Source: Ruminococcus sp. NK3A76
GTDB taxonomy: Bacteria > Bacillota > Clostridia > Oscillospirales > Ruminococcaceae
DNA length: 64,000 nt
NCBI RefSeq assembly: GCF_000686125.1
Contig: NZ_JMMA01000002.1
Span: forward strand, 930,001-994,000
Direction of reading: 5' to 3'
Position numbers and translations under genes: made by a program. The stretch's first letter is position 1. Every line of letters starts with the position of its first letter. Below, piece after piece: positions 6,373 to 15,800 of the stretch. The notes below the pieces were generated by a model. That model made no database searches, was not told the DNA's origin, and saw nothing but the letters and a program-made list of their open reading frames with translations.

Positions 6373-9300
6373 GTGTACAGAAAGGTCGAGAACAATCTTA
6401 ACTTCGTGCAGAGAGAAAAGCAGATAGAGCAGCTGTGGAAGGATAAGGATATCTTCAATAAGAGCATGGATACAAGAAAGAAGGGCGAGAGCTATGTCTT
6501 CTACGACGGCCCCCCTACAGCTAACGGCAAGCCGCATATCGGCCATGTTCTTACCCGTGCTATAAAGGATATGATACCGAGATACAGAACTATGAAGGGC
6601 TATATGGTGCCCCGTAAGGCAGGCTGGGATACTCACGGCCTCCCTGTTGAGCTCGAAGTAGAAAAGATGCTCGGCCTCGACGGTAAGGAGCAGATAGAGG
6701 AATACGGCCTCGAGCCCTTTATCACAAAGTGTAAGGAATCCGTCTGGAAGTATAAGGGTATGTGGGAGGATTTCTCCGGCACTGTAGGCTTCTGGGCTGA
6801 TATGGATAACCCCTATGTAACATATCATAATGACTTCATCGAGTCTGAGTGGTGGGCTTTAAAGCAGATATACAATAAGGGTCTGCTCTATAAGGGCTTC
6901 AAGATAGTTCCTTACTGCCCGAGATGCGGAACACCCCTTTCGTCTCACGAGGTGGCTCAGGGCTATAAGCTCGTAAAGGAGCGCTCGGCTGTCGTTCGTT
7001 TCAAGATAGTAGGCCAGGACGCATACTTCCTCGCATGGACAACTACCCCCTGGACTCTGCCCTCAAACGTTGCGCTCTGCGTTAACCCCGACGAGACATA
7101 CTGCAAGGTAAAGGCTGCTGACGGCTATACATATATCATGGCCGAGGCACTTCTTGATACGGTTTTAGGCAAGCTCGCTGAGGAAGGCGAAAAGGCTTAC
7201 GAGGTGCTTGAAACTTACAAGGGCTCTGACCTTGAGCATATGGAATATGAGCCGCTCTTTGACTACACAGGCAAGGAAGCAGAGAGACAGAAGAAAAAGG
7301 GTCACTATGTAGTAATGGACTACTATGTAACAATGTCTGACGGTACAGGTATAGTTCATATAGCTCCTGCATTCGGTGAAGACGATAACCGTGTCGGCAA
7401 GAAGTATGACCTGCCTTTCGTTCAGTTCGTTGACGGCAAGGGCAACATGACTAAGGAAACTCCCTACGCAGGCACATTCGTAAAGGACGCTGACAAGCTC
7501 GTGCTCGTTGACCTTGACAAGGCAGGCAAGCTCTTTGATGCTCCTAAGTTCGAGCATGACTATCCTCACTGCTGGAGATGTAATTCTCCGCTTATCTACT
7601 ATGCCCGTGAGTCCTGGTTCATCAAGATGACAGACGTAAAGGACAGGCTCATAGCAAACAACAACACAATAAACTGGATACCTGAGAGCATAGGTTCAGG
7701 CCGTTTCGGCGACTGGCTAAAAAACGTTCAGGACTGGGGCATCTCCCGTAACAGATACTGGGGCACACCCCTTAATATCTGGGAGTGCGAATGCGGCTGC
7801 CGTCACTCTATCGGCTCTATCGAGGAGTTAAAGTCGATGTCCGACAACTGCCCTGATGAGATAGAGCTCCACAGACCTTATATAGACGCAGTAACTATCA
7901 AGTGCCCTGAGTGCGGCAAGCAGATGAAGCGTGTTCCCGAAGTTATCGACTGCTGGTTCGACTCCGGTTCTATGCCTTTTGCACAGCACCACTATCCTTT
8001 CGAGAACAAGGAGCTCTTTGAGTCGCAGTTCCCGGCTGACTTTATCTCCGAGGCTGTTGACCAGACAAGAGGCTGGTTCTATTCGCTGCTCGCTATCTCG
8101 ACACTCCTTTTTGACAAGGCACCATACAAGAACGTTATAGTTTTAGGCCTTGTTCAGGACGAGAACGGCCAGAAGATGAGTAAATCCAAGGGCAACGCCG
8201 TTGACCCGTTCGAGGCGCTTGAAAAGCTCGGCGCAGACGCTATCAGATGGTATTTCTACACCAACTCACAGCCCTGGCTGCCTAACAAGTTCCACGATAA
8301 GGTGGTCATCGAGGGTCAGAGAAAGTTCATGAACACTATCTGGAACACATATGCATTCTATGTGCTCTATGCTGAGATAGACCAGTTCGACCCGACAAAG
8401 CACAAGCTCGAATACGACAAGCTCTCGGTAATGGACAAGTGGCTGCTCTCCAAGATGAACTCTATGGTAAAGGCTGCTGACGATAATCTCTTCAACTACC
8501 GTATACCCGAGGCTGCAAAGGCTATGCAGGACTTCGTTGACGACCTCTCCAACTGGTATGTTAGACGTGGCCGTGAGCGTTACTGGGTTCAGGGCATGAC
8601 ACAGGACAAGATAAATGCCTATATGACCCTCTACACAGCACTCGTTACACTCTGCAAGTGCGCAGCACCTATGGTGCCGTTCATTACAGAGGAGGTATAT
8701 CAGAACATCGTGGTGACTGTTGACAAGGACGCTCCTGAGAGCATCCACCTCTGCGATTACCCGACAGTTGACGAGTCGCTTATCGACCTTAAGCTCGAAA
8801 GCGATATGGAGGAAGTTCTTGATATAGTTGTTCTCGGCCGTGCGGCAAGAAACACAGCCAACATCAAGAACCGTCAGCCTCTTTCGGTTATGTATGTAAG
8901 CGCTGACCACGAGCTCGACAGCTTCTATGTTGATATCATCAGAGACGAGCTCAACCTTAAGGAAGTTAAGTTCTCTGATAACGTATCAGGCTTCGTTTCA
9001 TATAAGTTCAAGCCGCAGCTCAAGACCTTAGGCCCCAGGTACGGCAAGAACTTAGGCGAGATAAGAAACCTCCTCTCAGAGCTTGACGGCCACAAGGCTA
9101 TGGCAGAGCTTGACGAGACAGGTGAGCTGAAACTCACTATCTCGATAGGTGAGATAGCTCTTTCCAAGGACGACCTGCTCATAGAGACAGAGCAGAAGGA
9201 GGGATACTGCACTCTCACACAGAACGGCGTTACAGTCGCTATGGATACAAACCTCACAGAAGAACTCATAAGCGAGGGCTTTGTGCGTGAGATCATCTCG

Positions 9301-9519
9301 AAGATACAGACAATGCGTAAGGATTCCGGCTTCGAGGTAATGGATCACATCGAGGTAGCTATCGACACAGACGAAAAGCTCGCAGCTGTTATTGATGCAA
9401 ACAAGGCGCAGATAAGCACCGATGTTTTGGCAAACAGCATAACCTGCGGCGCTGCCGACGGCGGCAAGGAATGGGATATAAACGGCGTAAAGGCTGTTAT
9501 ATCTGTAAAGAAGGCATAA
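6373..9519 (+). CDS. ileS: Isoleucyl-tRNA synthetase
   Basis: A 1048-aa cytosolic enzyme that charges tRNA-Ile. It starts at GTG 6373 with AAGGAG about a dozen bases upstream. The class I signatures are HIGH (PHIGH, near residue 53) and KMSKS (near residue 600). A CP1 editing region and Cys pairs (CPRCG, CECGC, CPECG) are present; zinc-containing forms of this length are common in clostridia and typical of the eukaryote-like IleRS clade. It is a single-gene unit between the T-box and a terminator. Confidence 0.97.
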   Translation: MYRKVENNLNFVQREKQIEQLWKDKDIFNKSMDTRKKGESYVFYDGPPTANGKPHIGHVLTRAIKDMIPRYRTMKGYMVPRKAGWDTHGLPVELEVEKMLGLDGKEQIEEYGLEPFITKCKESVWKYKGMWEDFSGTVGFWADMDNPYVTYHNDFIESEWWALKQIYNKGLLYKGFKIVPYCPRCGTPLSSHEVAQGYKLVKERSAVVRFKIVGQDAYFLAWTTTPWTLPSNVALCVNPDETYCKVKAADGYTYIMAEALLDTVLGKLAEEGEKAYEVLETYKGSDLEHMEYEPLFDYTGKEAERQKKKGHYVVMDYYVTMSDGTGIVHIAPAFGEDDNRVGKKYDLPFVQFVDGKGNMTKETPYAGTFVKDADKLVLVDLDKAGKLFDAPKFEHDYPHCWRCNSPLIYYARESWFIKMTDVKDRLIANNNTINWIPESIGSGRFGDWLKNVQDWGISRNRYWGTPLNIWECECGCRHSIGSIEELKSMSDNCPDEIELHRPYIDAVTIKCPECGKQMKRVPEVIDCWFDSGSMPFAQHHYPFENKELFESQFPADFISEAVDQTRGWFYSLLAISTLLFDKAPYKNVIVLGLVQDENGQKMSKSKGNAVDPFEALEKLGADAIRWYFYTNSQPWLPNKFHDKVVIEGQRKFMNTIWNTYAFYVLYAEIDQFDPTKHKLEYDKLSVMDKWLLSKMNSMVKAADDNLFNYRIPEAAKAMQDFVDDLSNWYVRRGRERYWVQGMTQDKINAYMTLYTALVTLCKCAAPMVPFITEEVYQNIVVTVDKDAPESIHLCDYPTVDESLIDLKLESDMEEVLDIVVLGRAARNTANIKNRQPLSVMYVSADHELDSFYVDIIRDELNLKEVKFSDNVSGFVSYKFKPQLKTLGPRYGKNLGEIRNLLSELDGHKAMAELDETGELKLTISIGEIALSKDDLLIETEQKEGYCTLTQNGVTVAMDTNLTEELISEGFVREIISKIQTMRKDSGFEVMDHIEVAIDTDEKLAAVIDANKAQISTDVLANSITCGAADGGKEWDINGVKAVISVKKA

Positions 9520-9531
9520 TAGTATTCTTGA

Positions 9532-9561
9532 CAGAGGTCTGCAATGCAGGCCTCTGTTTTT
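9532..9561 (+). terminator. Intrinsic terminator after ileS
   Basis: CAGAGGTCTGC (9532-9542) pairs with GCAGGCCTCTG (9546-9556), one mismatch, followed by five T. Confidence 0.9.
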
Positions 9562-9647
9562 GTATGTGAAATTAGACAACCTGAAAACTGTGCAGCGGTC
9601 AAAATTGATTTTTGTCACAAATCGTTGTTTCCAAGTTGTCATATTTC

Positions 9648-9676
9648 TTGAAAACAAGCTAAGAATATGATATAAT
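9648..9676 (+). promoter_or_regulatory. Promoter of the acetyltransferase gene
   Basis: TTGAAA (9648-9653), 17 bp, TATAAT (9671-9676), 33 bp before the ATG. Confidence 0.8.
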
Positions 9677-9709
9677 ATCATCGCAGAAAATGATAAAAGG
9701 TGATATAAA

Positions 9710-10117
9710 ATGGAACTCAGGATATATTTATACAACAAGCCCGTGTCAGATGTCAGAGCGCTTCATAACGAGGTGTTCGCTGACGAGCTGGGGGCTGAAA
9801 ACTCATTTGATGACAGCATAGACAATGCGACCTATGTGCTCATATACGACGGAAAGACGGCTGTTGCGACCGGCAGGCTCGTATCTTCAGACGGTGAGCG
9901 CTTTGACATAGCCGGTGTGTGCGTAAAGAAAGCCTACCGTGGCAAAAAGCTCGGCAGACGTGTGCTCTCAGCCCTTGAAGAAGACGCAAGAAAAGCCGGC
10001 GGCAAGACTGCCTGCGGCGTTGTCAGCGAAGATGTAAAGCCGTTTTTTGAAAAGGCAGGCTATACAGCAGATGAAAGCGGCAAGGCAGGCATTTCAATGG
10101 TAAAGAAGCTCAGATAA
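9710..10117 (+). CDS. GNAT family N-acetyltransferase
   Basis: 135 aa, one GNAT fold. The acetyl-CoA-binding motif A is visible as DIAGVCVKKAYRGKKLGRRVL (V-x-x-xYRGKxLGR), followed by a 'FFEKAGY' motif B. These enzymes transfer acetyl groups from acetyl-CoA to amines; the substrate cannot be read from the sequence. The start at 9710 has AAAGGTG upstream. It is monocistronic, with its own promoter. Confidence 0.9.
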   Translation: MELRIYLYNKPVSDVRALHNEVFADELGAENSFDDSIDNATYVLIYDGKTAVATGRLVSSDGERFDIAGVCVKKAYRGKKLGRRVLSALEEDARKAGGKTACGVVSEDVKPFFEKAGYTADESGKAGISMVKKLR

Positions 10118-10216
10118 AGAAAAATATAAGCGAATAAAGCGCTTGCTTCTTTTTTCAAATTTTATTATCTGATTATTGGTGCTTTGTGAAAAATGAATGA
10201 AAAATCACCTTAATTC

Positions 10217-10245
10217 TTGACAAATGCGCTAAAAAAGATTAAAAT
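10217..10245 (+). promoter_or_regulatory. Promoter of the LTA-synthase-like gene
   Basis: TTGACA (10217-10222), 17 bp, TAAAAT (10240-10245). Confidence 0.85.
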
Positions 10246-10295
10246 GTAAAGGTAGAAAAAACGATAACACTTGTTATATAGATAAAGGAGATATT

Positions 10296-12575
10296 ATGGA
10301 AAAGGTAAAGGTCATGCTGAAGAGCATACCCGGCAAGATAAAGGGTTTTTGCTCGACGCATATGCTTTTTATACTGTTTGTGTTCTCTGCACTTGTCAAT
10401 TCCTTTGTGCTCAGGGCATTTACGGTAAAGTTTACATATAATTTCGTAAAGCCTATACTTGCCGATGTTGCGGCAGTCCTGATAATAGGCACATTCGGCT
10501 TTCTGATAAAGCCAAAGCGCAGGATAATCTATTATATGATATTCAACTGTATATTTGTTTTCCTGTGTATAACAAACTCTATCTACTATACCAACTATAA
10601 GTCATTCGCATCGGTGTCGCTGCTGTCTACGGCTTCCCAGCTCGGCGGCGTTATGGACGCTGTAACAAAGAATATCATGGAGCCCAAAGACCTTTTGTTC
10701 CTGTGGTCGGTAGTTGCTATGATAGTTCTCAGCATCTTCATCAAGAAGAAAAAGCCTGACTACTACGAAAACCTTGCCAAGAAGAAAAGGGGCAAGCGGT
10801 ATTTCCTGTGTACCCTTATCATCGGGCTTGCGTTTGCAGGCACGGCAGCGCTCATGTTCACCGGAACTGACTACAGCCGTCTTAGAAAGCAGTGGAACAG
10901 AGAATATACCCTTGCTACATTCGGCCTTTATACCTATCAGATATCTGACACCGTGCAGAGCATCTACTCAAAGGTAAACCTCATGTTCGGATATGACGAG
11001 AGCAAGGAGCAGTTTACAAACTTCTACACCGACAAGGACACCAAGGACGCAGTCAGCAAGCAGAACGACTACAGCAATATCTTCAAGGGCAAGAATATGC
11101 TCGTTATACACGCAGAGAGCATACAGGGCTTTACACTAAGCACCTGCATGAACGGCGAGGAGGTAACGCCTACCCTCAACAAGCTCGCAAGCGAGGGGCT
11201 TTATTTCTCCAACTTCTACGCTCAGGAGAGTGTCGGCACGAGCTCTGACTCGGAGTTTACATTCTCCACCTCGCTGATGCCTGCATCTACAGGTACAGTC
11301 GCTATCAACTATTGGGACAGGAATTACACCTCTATCCAGAAGCTCATCAAGGAAAAGGGCTATTATGTGTTCAGTATGCACGGCAACAACGGCTCCTACT
11401 GGAACAGAATGAACCTTCATAACTCTCTCGGTTATGATAAGTTCTTTAACTACTCTACGGATTTCGATATCGACGAGACGATAGGCCTGGGTCTTTCCGA
11501 TAAGTCATTCTTCAGGCAGGCAGTGCCGAAGATAAAGGATATCGACCAGAACAACAAGAACTGGTACGGCGCACTTATCATGCTCACAAACCATACGCCG
11601 TTTACCGATATCGAGCGTGTCAGCGATTTTGATGTTGACTTCAAGTATAAGAAGATAAACGAGGAGACAGGCCTTTATGAAGAAGTCTCTGCACCATTCC
11701 TTGAAGGCACAAAGCTCGGCAGCTACTTAAAGAGCGTTCACTACGCAGACGAGGCGCTCGCACAGCTTTTGCAGGATATGGATAACGAGGGTCTGCTCGA
11801 TGATACAGTCGTTATCATCTACGGCGACCACGACGCAAAGGTCAAGGAGGAGGAGTACGACCGCTACTTCAACTACAACCCCTTTACCGATTCAGTGCTT
11901 GAGGAGGGCGACCCGGGATATATCCCTGTTGATGATTTCTACTATAATATCAACAGACAGGTGCCTTTCATAATCTGGGAAAAGGAAGCAGATTTTGAAC
12001 CCAAGGAGATAACTACTGTCATGGGTATGTATGACGTACTGCCCACACTTGGCAATATGTTCGGCTTCAGCGACCCCTATGCGCTCGGTCACGATATCAT
12101 GTCGATAGACTCTGACAAGGAAAATGTAGTTATCTTCCCGAACGGCAACTTCGTAACAGACTCGATTTACTACAACAGCCAGAAGGATATCTACTTCGAC
12201 CTTAAGGACTACAAGAACGTTGCTGAGTGTGTCTCCTGCAATCAGAAGTATAAGGATATGCCGATACCCATTTACGACGAAACGAGGGACGGCATCTTCA
12301 AGGCCATCGACGACGAGGATTACTCCGAGGCGGCCTGCGAGGCCAGGAAGGACGACGGCGTGGTAGACGAGGCGTATATCCAGGCATACTCGGATTACGC
12401 AGAGCTTAGGATAAGTATCTCGAACTCGATAATCTACTACGATATGATAAACAAGACCGCCGACGGCTTCTCAGACCTCGAAGTGAGCGACGAGCCTTAT
12501 GAGCAGGAGGACGATGAATACTCTGTATTCGCACCGCCTTCCTACCACAAGAAAAAGCATATTAATGCGGCGTAA
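10296..12575 (+). CDS. LTA synthase family sulfatase-like membrane enzyme
   Basis: 759 aa. Five hydrophobic segments in the first ~190 residues are followed by an extracellular sulfatase-type domain. The likely catalytic Thr sits in VGTSSDSEF (near residue 316), as in LtaS-type phosphoglycerol transferases. Metal ligands appear in 'HAESIQG' and 'GDHDAK', and a 'MLTNHTPF' motif is typical of the family. The predicted role is polymerising glycerol-phosphate on a membrane lipid anchor. A ~100-residue acidic C-terminal tail follows the enzyme domain. AAAGGAG precedes the ATG. It is monocistronic. Confidence 0.92.
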   Translation: MEKVKVMLKSIPGKIKGFCSTHMLFILFVFSALVNSFVLRAFTVKFTYNFVKPILADVAAVLIIGTFGFLIKPKRRIIYYMIFNCIFVFLCITNSIYYTNYKSFASVSLLSTASQLGGVMDAVTKNIMEPKDLLFLWSVVAMIVLSIFIKKKKPDYYENLAKKKRGKRYFLCTLIIGLAFAGTAALMFTGTDYSRLRKQWNREYTLATFGLYTYQISDTVQSIYSKVNLMFGYDESKEQFTNFYTDKDTKDAVSKQNDYSNIFKGKNMLVIHAESIQGFTLSTCMNGEEVTPTLNKLASEGLYFSNFYAQESVGTSSDSEFTFSTSLMPASTGTVAINYWDRNYTSIQKLIKEKGYYVFSMHGNNGSYWNRMNLHNSLGYDKFFNYSTDFDIDETIGLGLSDKSFFRQAVPKIKDIDQNNKNWYGALIMLTNHTPFTDIERVSDFDVDFKYKKINEETGLYEEVSAPFLEGTKLGSYLKSVHYADEALAQLLQDMDNEGLLDDTVVIIYGDHDAKVKEEEYDRYFNYNPFTDSVLEEGDPGYIPVDDFYYNINRQVPFIIWEKEADFEPKEITTVMGMYDVLPTLGNMFGFSDPYALGHDIMSIDSDKENVVIFPNGNFVTDSIYYNSQKDIYFDLKDYKNVAECVSCNQKYKDMPIPIYDETRDGIFKAIDDEDYSEAACEARKDDGVVDEAYIQAYSDYAELRISISNSIIYYDMINKTADGFSDLEVSDEPYEQEDDEYSVFAPPSYHKKKHINAA

Positions 12576-12604
12576 GCGCTGAAACAAAAGAATAATGATA
12601 AAAA

Positions 12605-12635
12605 GATATGACCGGTTCTGGTCATATCTTTTTTT
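12605..12635 (+). terminator. Intrinsic terminator
   Basis: A perfect 9-bp stem GATATGACC / GGTCATATC with a six-base loop is followed by seven T. Confidence 0.93.
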
Positions 12636-12706
12636 GTGCCTGCATAAACTTAATCAGAAAACGCTTGTGAACGTGTTTTTTACAGTACATAAGGAGGATG
12701 AATGAT

Positions 12707-14260
12707 ATGCAGGTAAGTGAACTCAGACAAAACAGCATAAGCCTTGAAAACCTTGTGAGCATATTTGACGAGGGGGTCGAGCAGCTTGTGGAGAAAGACT
12801 TCGTGCTGCCGGACTACTGCCCGGATATTTTCAGGGTGCTCAAATGCCGCTGCTGCCCGAGGGTGCTCTCATACAGCCTTGTCGGCAAAAAGCTCAGCTT
12901 CGAGCTTTCGGTCACGCTTAAGCTGATATATGAGAGCGAGGGCAGCGCAAGGCTTGGCTTTACCGAGCAGAAGCTGCAATACTCAAAGTCAGTCGAGCTG
13001 CCGCAGGAGGCAAAGGACGCATTCGTGCGGCTTACCCCTTCGTGCGATTACGTTGACCCGAGGGTGGTGAACAAAAGGCGCATTGATGTCAGGGGTGCTG
13101 TCACAACAAAGGTCAGCATAATGACAGGCGAGCAGATAAGCGTGATAAGCGACTGCACAGGTGCCGGCATAGAGCTCAGAACAAGGAGCATCGCCTGCCC
13201 TGCCAAAAGGATAGCGCTCGATAAACGCCTGACTATAGTCGAGGAATTCGAGCTTGGCGAGGGCAAGCCGCAGCCGGCAGCGATAATAAGGAGCGATTGT
13301 GCCGTTATCAAGGGCGAGCAGAAGACAGTGCAGGGCAAGCTGGTGCTCAAAGGCGATGCCGAGGTCACGGTGCTCTACAGCACAGCAGAGAACGAAAAGG
13401 AAGGCTTTGACACGATACGCTTCACAGTGCCGTTCAGCAGGATAATAGATGCCGACGGGATAGACGACAGCTTTGATGTGTGCTCAGAGATAAGCTGTGC
13501 CTCCTGCGAGATAATGCCAAAGAGCGACAGCGCCGGCACTCTTGAATGTGAGATAGTGCTGCTCGCTGAGATAAGCGCAGTCAAGCAGATGACTGCCGTT
13601 GCCGCAGAGGACGCATATTCGACTAAGTTTGAGACAGAGGTCACAGCCGGTGATGTCAGGGTCGAGGGCATACCTTTGATGATAGACAAGAGCGTTTCAA
13701 AGACGGCATCTGTGCGCTCGGCTGACGAGCAGATAAGCAAGGTCTATGATTGCTGGGGCGAGCTTAACGGGCTGAACACACACTTTGATGACGACAAGAA
13801 CAGCTGCACGCTGCTCGGCAACATAAGGCTGTGTATGCTCGGGCAGTCTGACAGCGGCAAGCCGCTCTATCTTGAGCACGAGGAGCCGTTTGAAGCGCCG
13901 CTCGACGGGGGAGAGTGCGTTCTGGCACAGAGCAGGGTGTATGTAAACGCCTTTGTCAGGAGCACGTCTTTCAGGCTGACAGAATCCGACTCAGCAGAGC
14001 TGACAGCGCAGATATGCATAACAGGCCATATCTCCGAATGCCGCACCTACAAGCTGCTGACCTCTGTGAGCGTTGATACCGACAGGCCGAAGCAGAAACA
14101 GTCAGGCTGTGCCGTCAAGCTCTGCCGGTGTGATGAGAACACGGATATATGGGATATAGCAAAGAAATATTCCACCTCGGCAAGTGCTATAGAGCAGGAG
14201 AACGACCTTGCCGAGATGACTGCCGGCAAGGGCACGATGCTGCTCGTGCCGCTTATATAA
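12707..14260 (+). CDS. sipL: SipL-like spore coat morphogenetic protein (DUF3794 + LysM)
   Basis: 517 aa. Repeated DUF3794 (SPOCS) modules show the clostridial signatures VLPDYCPDIFRVLKC and GKLVLKGDAEVTVLY. The C-terminus is a LysM domain (DIWDIAKKYSTSASAIEQEN ... LLVPLI). In Clostridioides difficile SipL binds SpoIVA through its LysM domain to anchor the coat on the forespore. An in-frame ATG at 12698 abuts the AAGGAGG (12691-12697), so the ATG at 12707, nine bases further on, is the start. spoIVA follows 20 bp later, supporting the name. Confidence 0.88.
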   Translation: MQVSELRQNSISLENLVSIFDEGVEQLVEKDFVLPDYCPDIFRVLKCRCCPRVLSYSLVGKKLSFELSVTLKLIYESEGSARLGFTEQKLQYSKSVELPQEAKDAFVRLTPSCDYVDPRVVNKRRIDVRGAVTTKVSIMTGEQISVISDCTGAGIELRTRSIACPAKRIALDKRLTIVEEFELGEGKPQPAAIIRSDCAVIKGEQKTVQGKLVLKGDAEVTVLYSTAENEKEGFDTIRFTVPFSRIIDADGIDDSFDVCSEISCASCEIMPKSDSAGTLECEIVLLAEISAVKQMTAVAAEDAYSTKFETEVTAGDVRVEGIPLMIDKSVSKTASVRSADEQISKVYDCWGELNGLNTHFDDDKNSCTLLGNIRLCMLGQSDSGKPLYLEHEEPFEAPLDGGECVLAQSRVYVNAFVRSTSFRLTESDSAELTAQICITGHISECRTYKLLTSVSVDTDRPKQKQSGCAVKLCRCDENTDIWDIAKKYSTSASAIEQENDLAEMTAGKGTMLLVPLI

Positions 14261-14280
14261 AAAGGGAAGGAGAGAACATT

Positions 14281-15753
14281 ATGAGCGATATATACACTGA
14301 TATTGCCAGGAGAACGGGCGGCAATATCTACATAGGTGTCGTTGGACCTGTCAGAACAGGCAAATCGACCTTTATAAAAGAGTTTATGGAGGAGGCCGTT
14401 ATCCCCAATATCGAGAGCGACTATATGAAGGAGCGTGCTATCGACGAGCTTCCGCAGTCGGCAGGCGGCAGGACGATAATGACCACCGAGCCTAAGTTTA
14501 TCCCCGAGGAGGCGGTGAGCGTCACAGTTGGCGAGAGCGCAAAGATGAACGTGCGCCTTATCGACTGCGTGGGCTACATAATCCCCTCGGCTATCGGCTA
14601 TATCGAAAACGAAGCCCCACGAATGGTAAAGACACCGTGGTTTGAAGACGAGGTGCCCTTTAACATGGCAGCCGAGGTCGGCACACAGAAGGTCATCACC
14701 GAGCACTCGACGGTAGGCCTTGTGATAACCACCGACGGCTCTGTGACAGGCCTGCCCCGTGAGGAATACGAGGAGTGCGAGGAACGCATAATCGACGAGC
14801 TAAAAGCCATAGATAAGCCCTTTGCTATAATCTTAAACAGCACAGACCCCACAAGCGACGAGGTGCTTGCCCTTGCTGACAGTATGTCGCACAAATACGG
14901 CAGGCGTGTGATACCCTTAAGCTGCGCAGAGCTCACTGACAAGGACATAGCAGGCATCATGACCGAGCTTTTGTATTCCTTCCCGGTGCAGGAGATAAAT
15001 ATCGAGATGCCCACCTGGATAAACGCTCTCGATAAGGAGCACTGGCTGCGGCGTGAGATATTCAGCCAGATAAAGACCGCCGCTATGGGCGTATCCAGCC
15101 TGCGTGATATGGAGGGCTTTGCCGAGAGGCTTGCAGGGTGCGAACATCTGACACAGAGCGTGCTGAGCGGTATGTCACTCTCGGACGGCACGGCCACAGT
15201 ATCGGCAAAGATACAGGACAGCCTGTTTTTCAAGATAATAGGCGAGTGTACCGGCCTTGAATGTGACACCGAGAGCGACCTCATGCCGCAGATACTTGCC
15301 CTCACCGGCTTTAAAAAGCGTTTTGAGAAGTTCTCATCAGCCCTTGACGATGTCGAGAAAAAGGGCTACGGCATAGTAATGCCGTCTATTGACGAGCTGA
15401 GTCTTGACGAGCCGGAGATAATCAGGCAGGGCGGCAAGTACGGCGTGCGCCTTAAGGCCTCAGCCCCTGCCATACATATAATGAAGACCACCGTCAATGC
15501 CGAGGTCGCCCCTATAGTCGGCTCGCAGAAGCAGTCGCAGGAGCTTGTGATGTACATGATGAGCGACTACGAGAACGAGCCCGAGAAGATATGGCAGTCA
15601 AACATCTTCGGCAAGAGCCTGCACGAGCTTGTAAACGAAGGCCTTATCACCAAGATGAACACCCTGCCCGACGATGCACGCCGCAAACTGCGTGAAACAG
15701 TCGAGCGCATGATAAACGAGGGCTGCTCGGGGCTGATATGTTTTATATTGTAG
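14281..15753 (+). CDS. spoIVA: Stage IV sporulation protein A (coat ATPase)
   Basis: 490 aa, the usual SpoIVA length. SpoIVA is an ATPase that polymerises on the outer forespore membrane and forms the coat base. Walker A is GPVRTGKST near the N-terminus, followed by family-specific TTEPKFIPEEAV, LIDCVGYIIPSAIG and the Cys-containing end GLICFIL. An upstream in-frame ATG lies inside sipL; GGGAAGGAG before 14281 sets the start. Transcribed with sipL; expression from a mother-cell sigma factor is expected from the family, but no sigma-E site was clear to me. Confidence 0.96.
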   Translation: MSDIYTDIARRTGGNIYIGVVGPVRTGKSTFIKEFMEEAVIPNIESDYMKERAIDELPQSAGGRTIMTTEPKFIPEEAVSVTVGESAKMNVRLIDCVGYIIPSAIGYIENEAPRMVKTPWFEDEVPFNMAAEVGTQKVITEHSTVGLVITTDGSVTGLPREEYEECEERIIDELKAIDKPFAIILNSTDPTSDEVLALADSMSHKYGRRVIPLSCAELTDKDIAGIMTELLYSFPVQEINIEMPTWINALDKEHWLRREIFSQIKTAAMGVSSLRDMEGFAERLAGCEHLTQSVLSGMSLSDGTATVSAKIQDSLFFKIIGECTGLECDTESDLMPQILALTGFKKRFEKFSSALDDVEKKGYGIVMPSIDELSLDEPEIIRQGGKYGVRLKASAPAIHIMKTTVNAEVAPIVGSQKQSQELVMYMMSDYENEPEKIWQSNIFGKSLHELVNEGLITKMNTLPDDARRKLRETVERMINEGCSGLICFIL

Positions 15754-15758
15754 TACAA

Positions 15759-15790
15759 AAAAAGAGACCGTTTTTAAGCGGTCTCTTTTT
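15759..15790. terminator. Bidirectional terminator between spoIVA and the anti-sigma gene
   Basis: AAAAAGAGACCG (15759-15770) and CGGTCTCTTTTT (15779-15790) form a perfect hairpin with A and T flanks, able to work in both directions. Confidence 0.9.
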
Positions 15791-15800
15791 CGTGTGTATT

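Noticed and set aside
7165-7569. Long minus-strand frames under ileS, pfkA and the cohesin gene
   Set aside because: Shadows of strong coding strands: no RBS, Cys/Leu/Val-rich composition typical of antisense frames.
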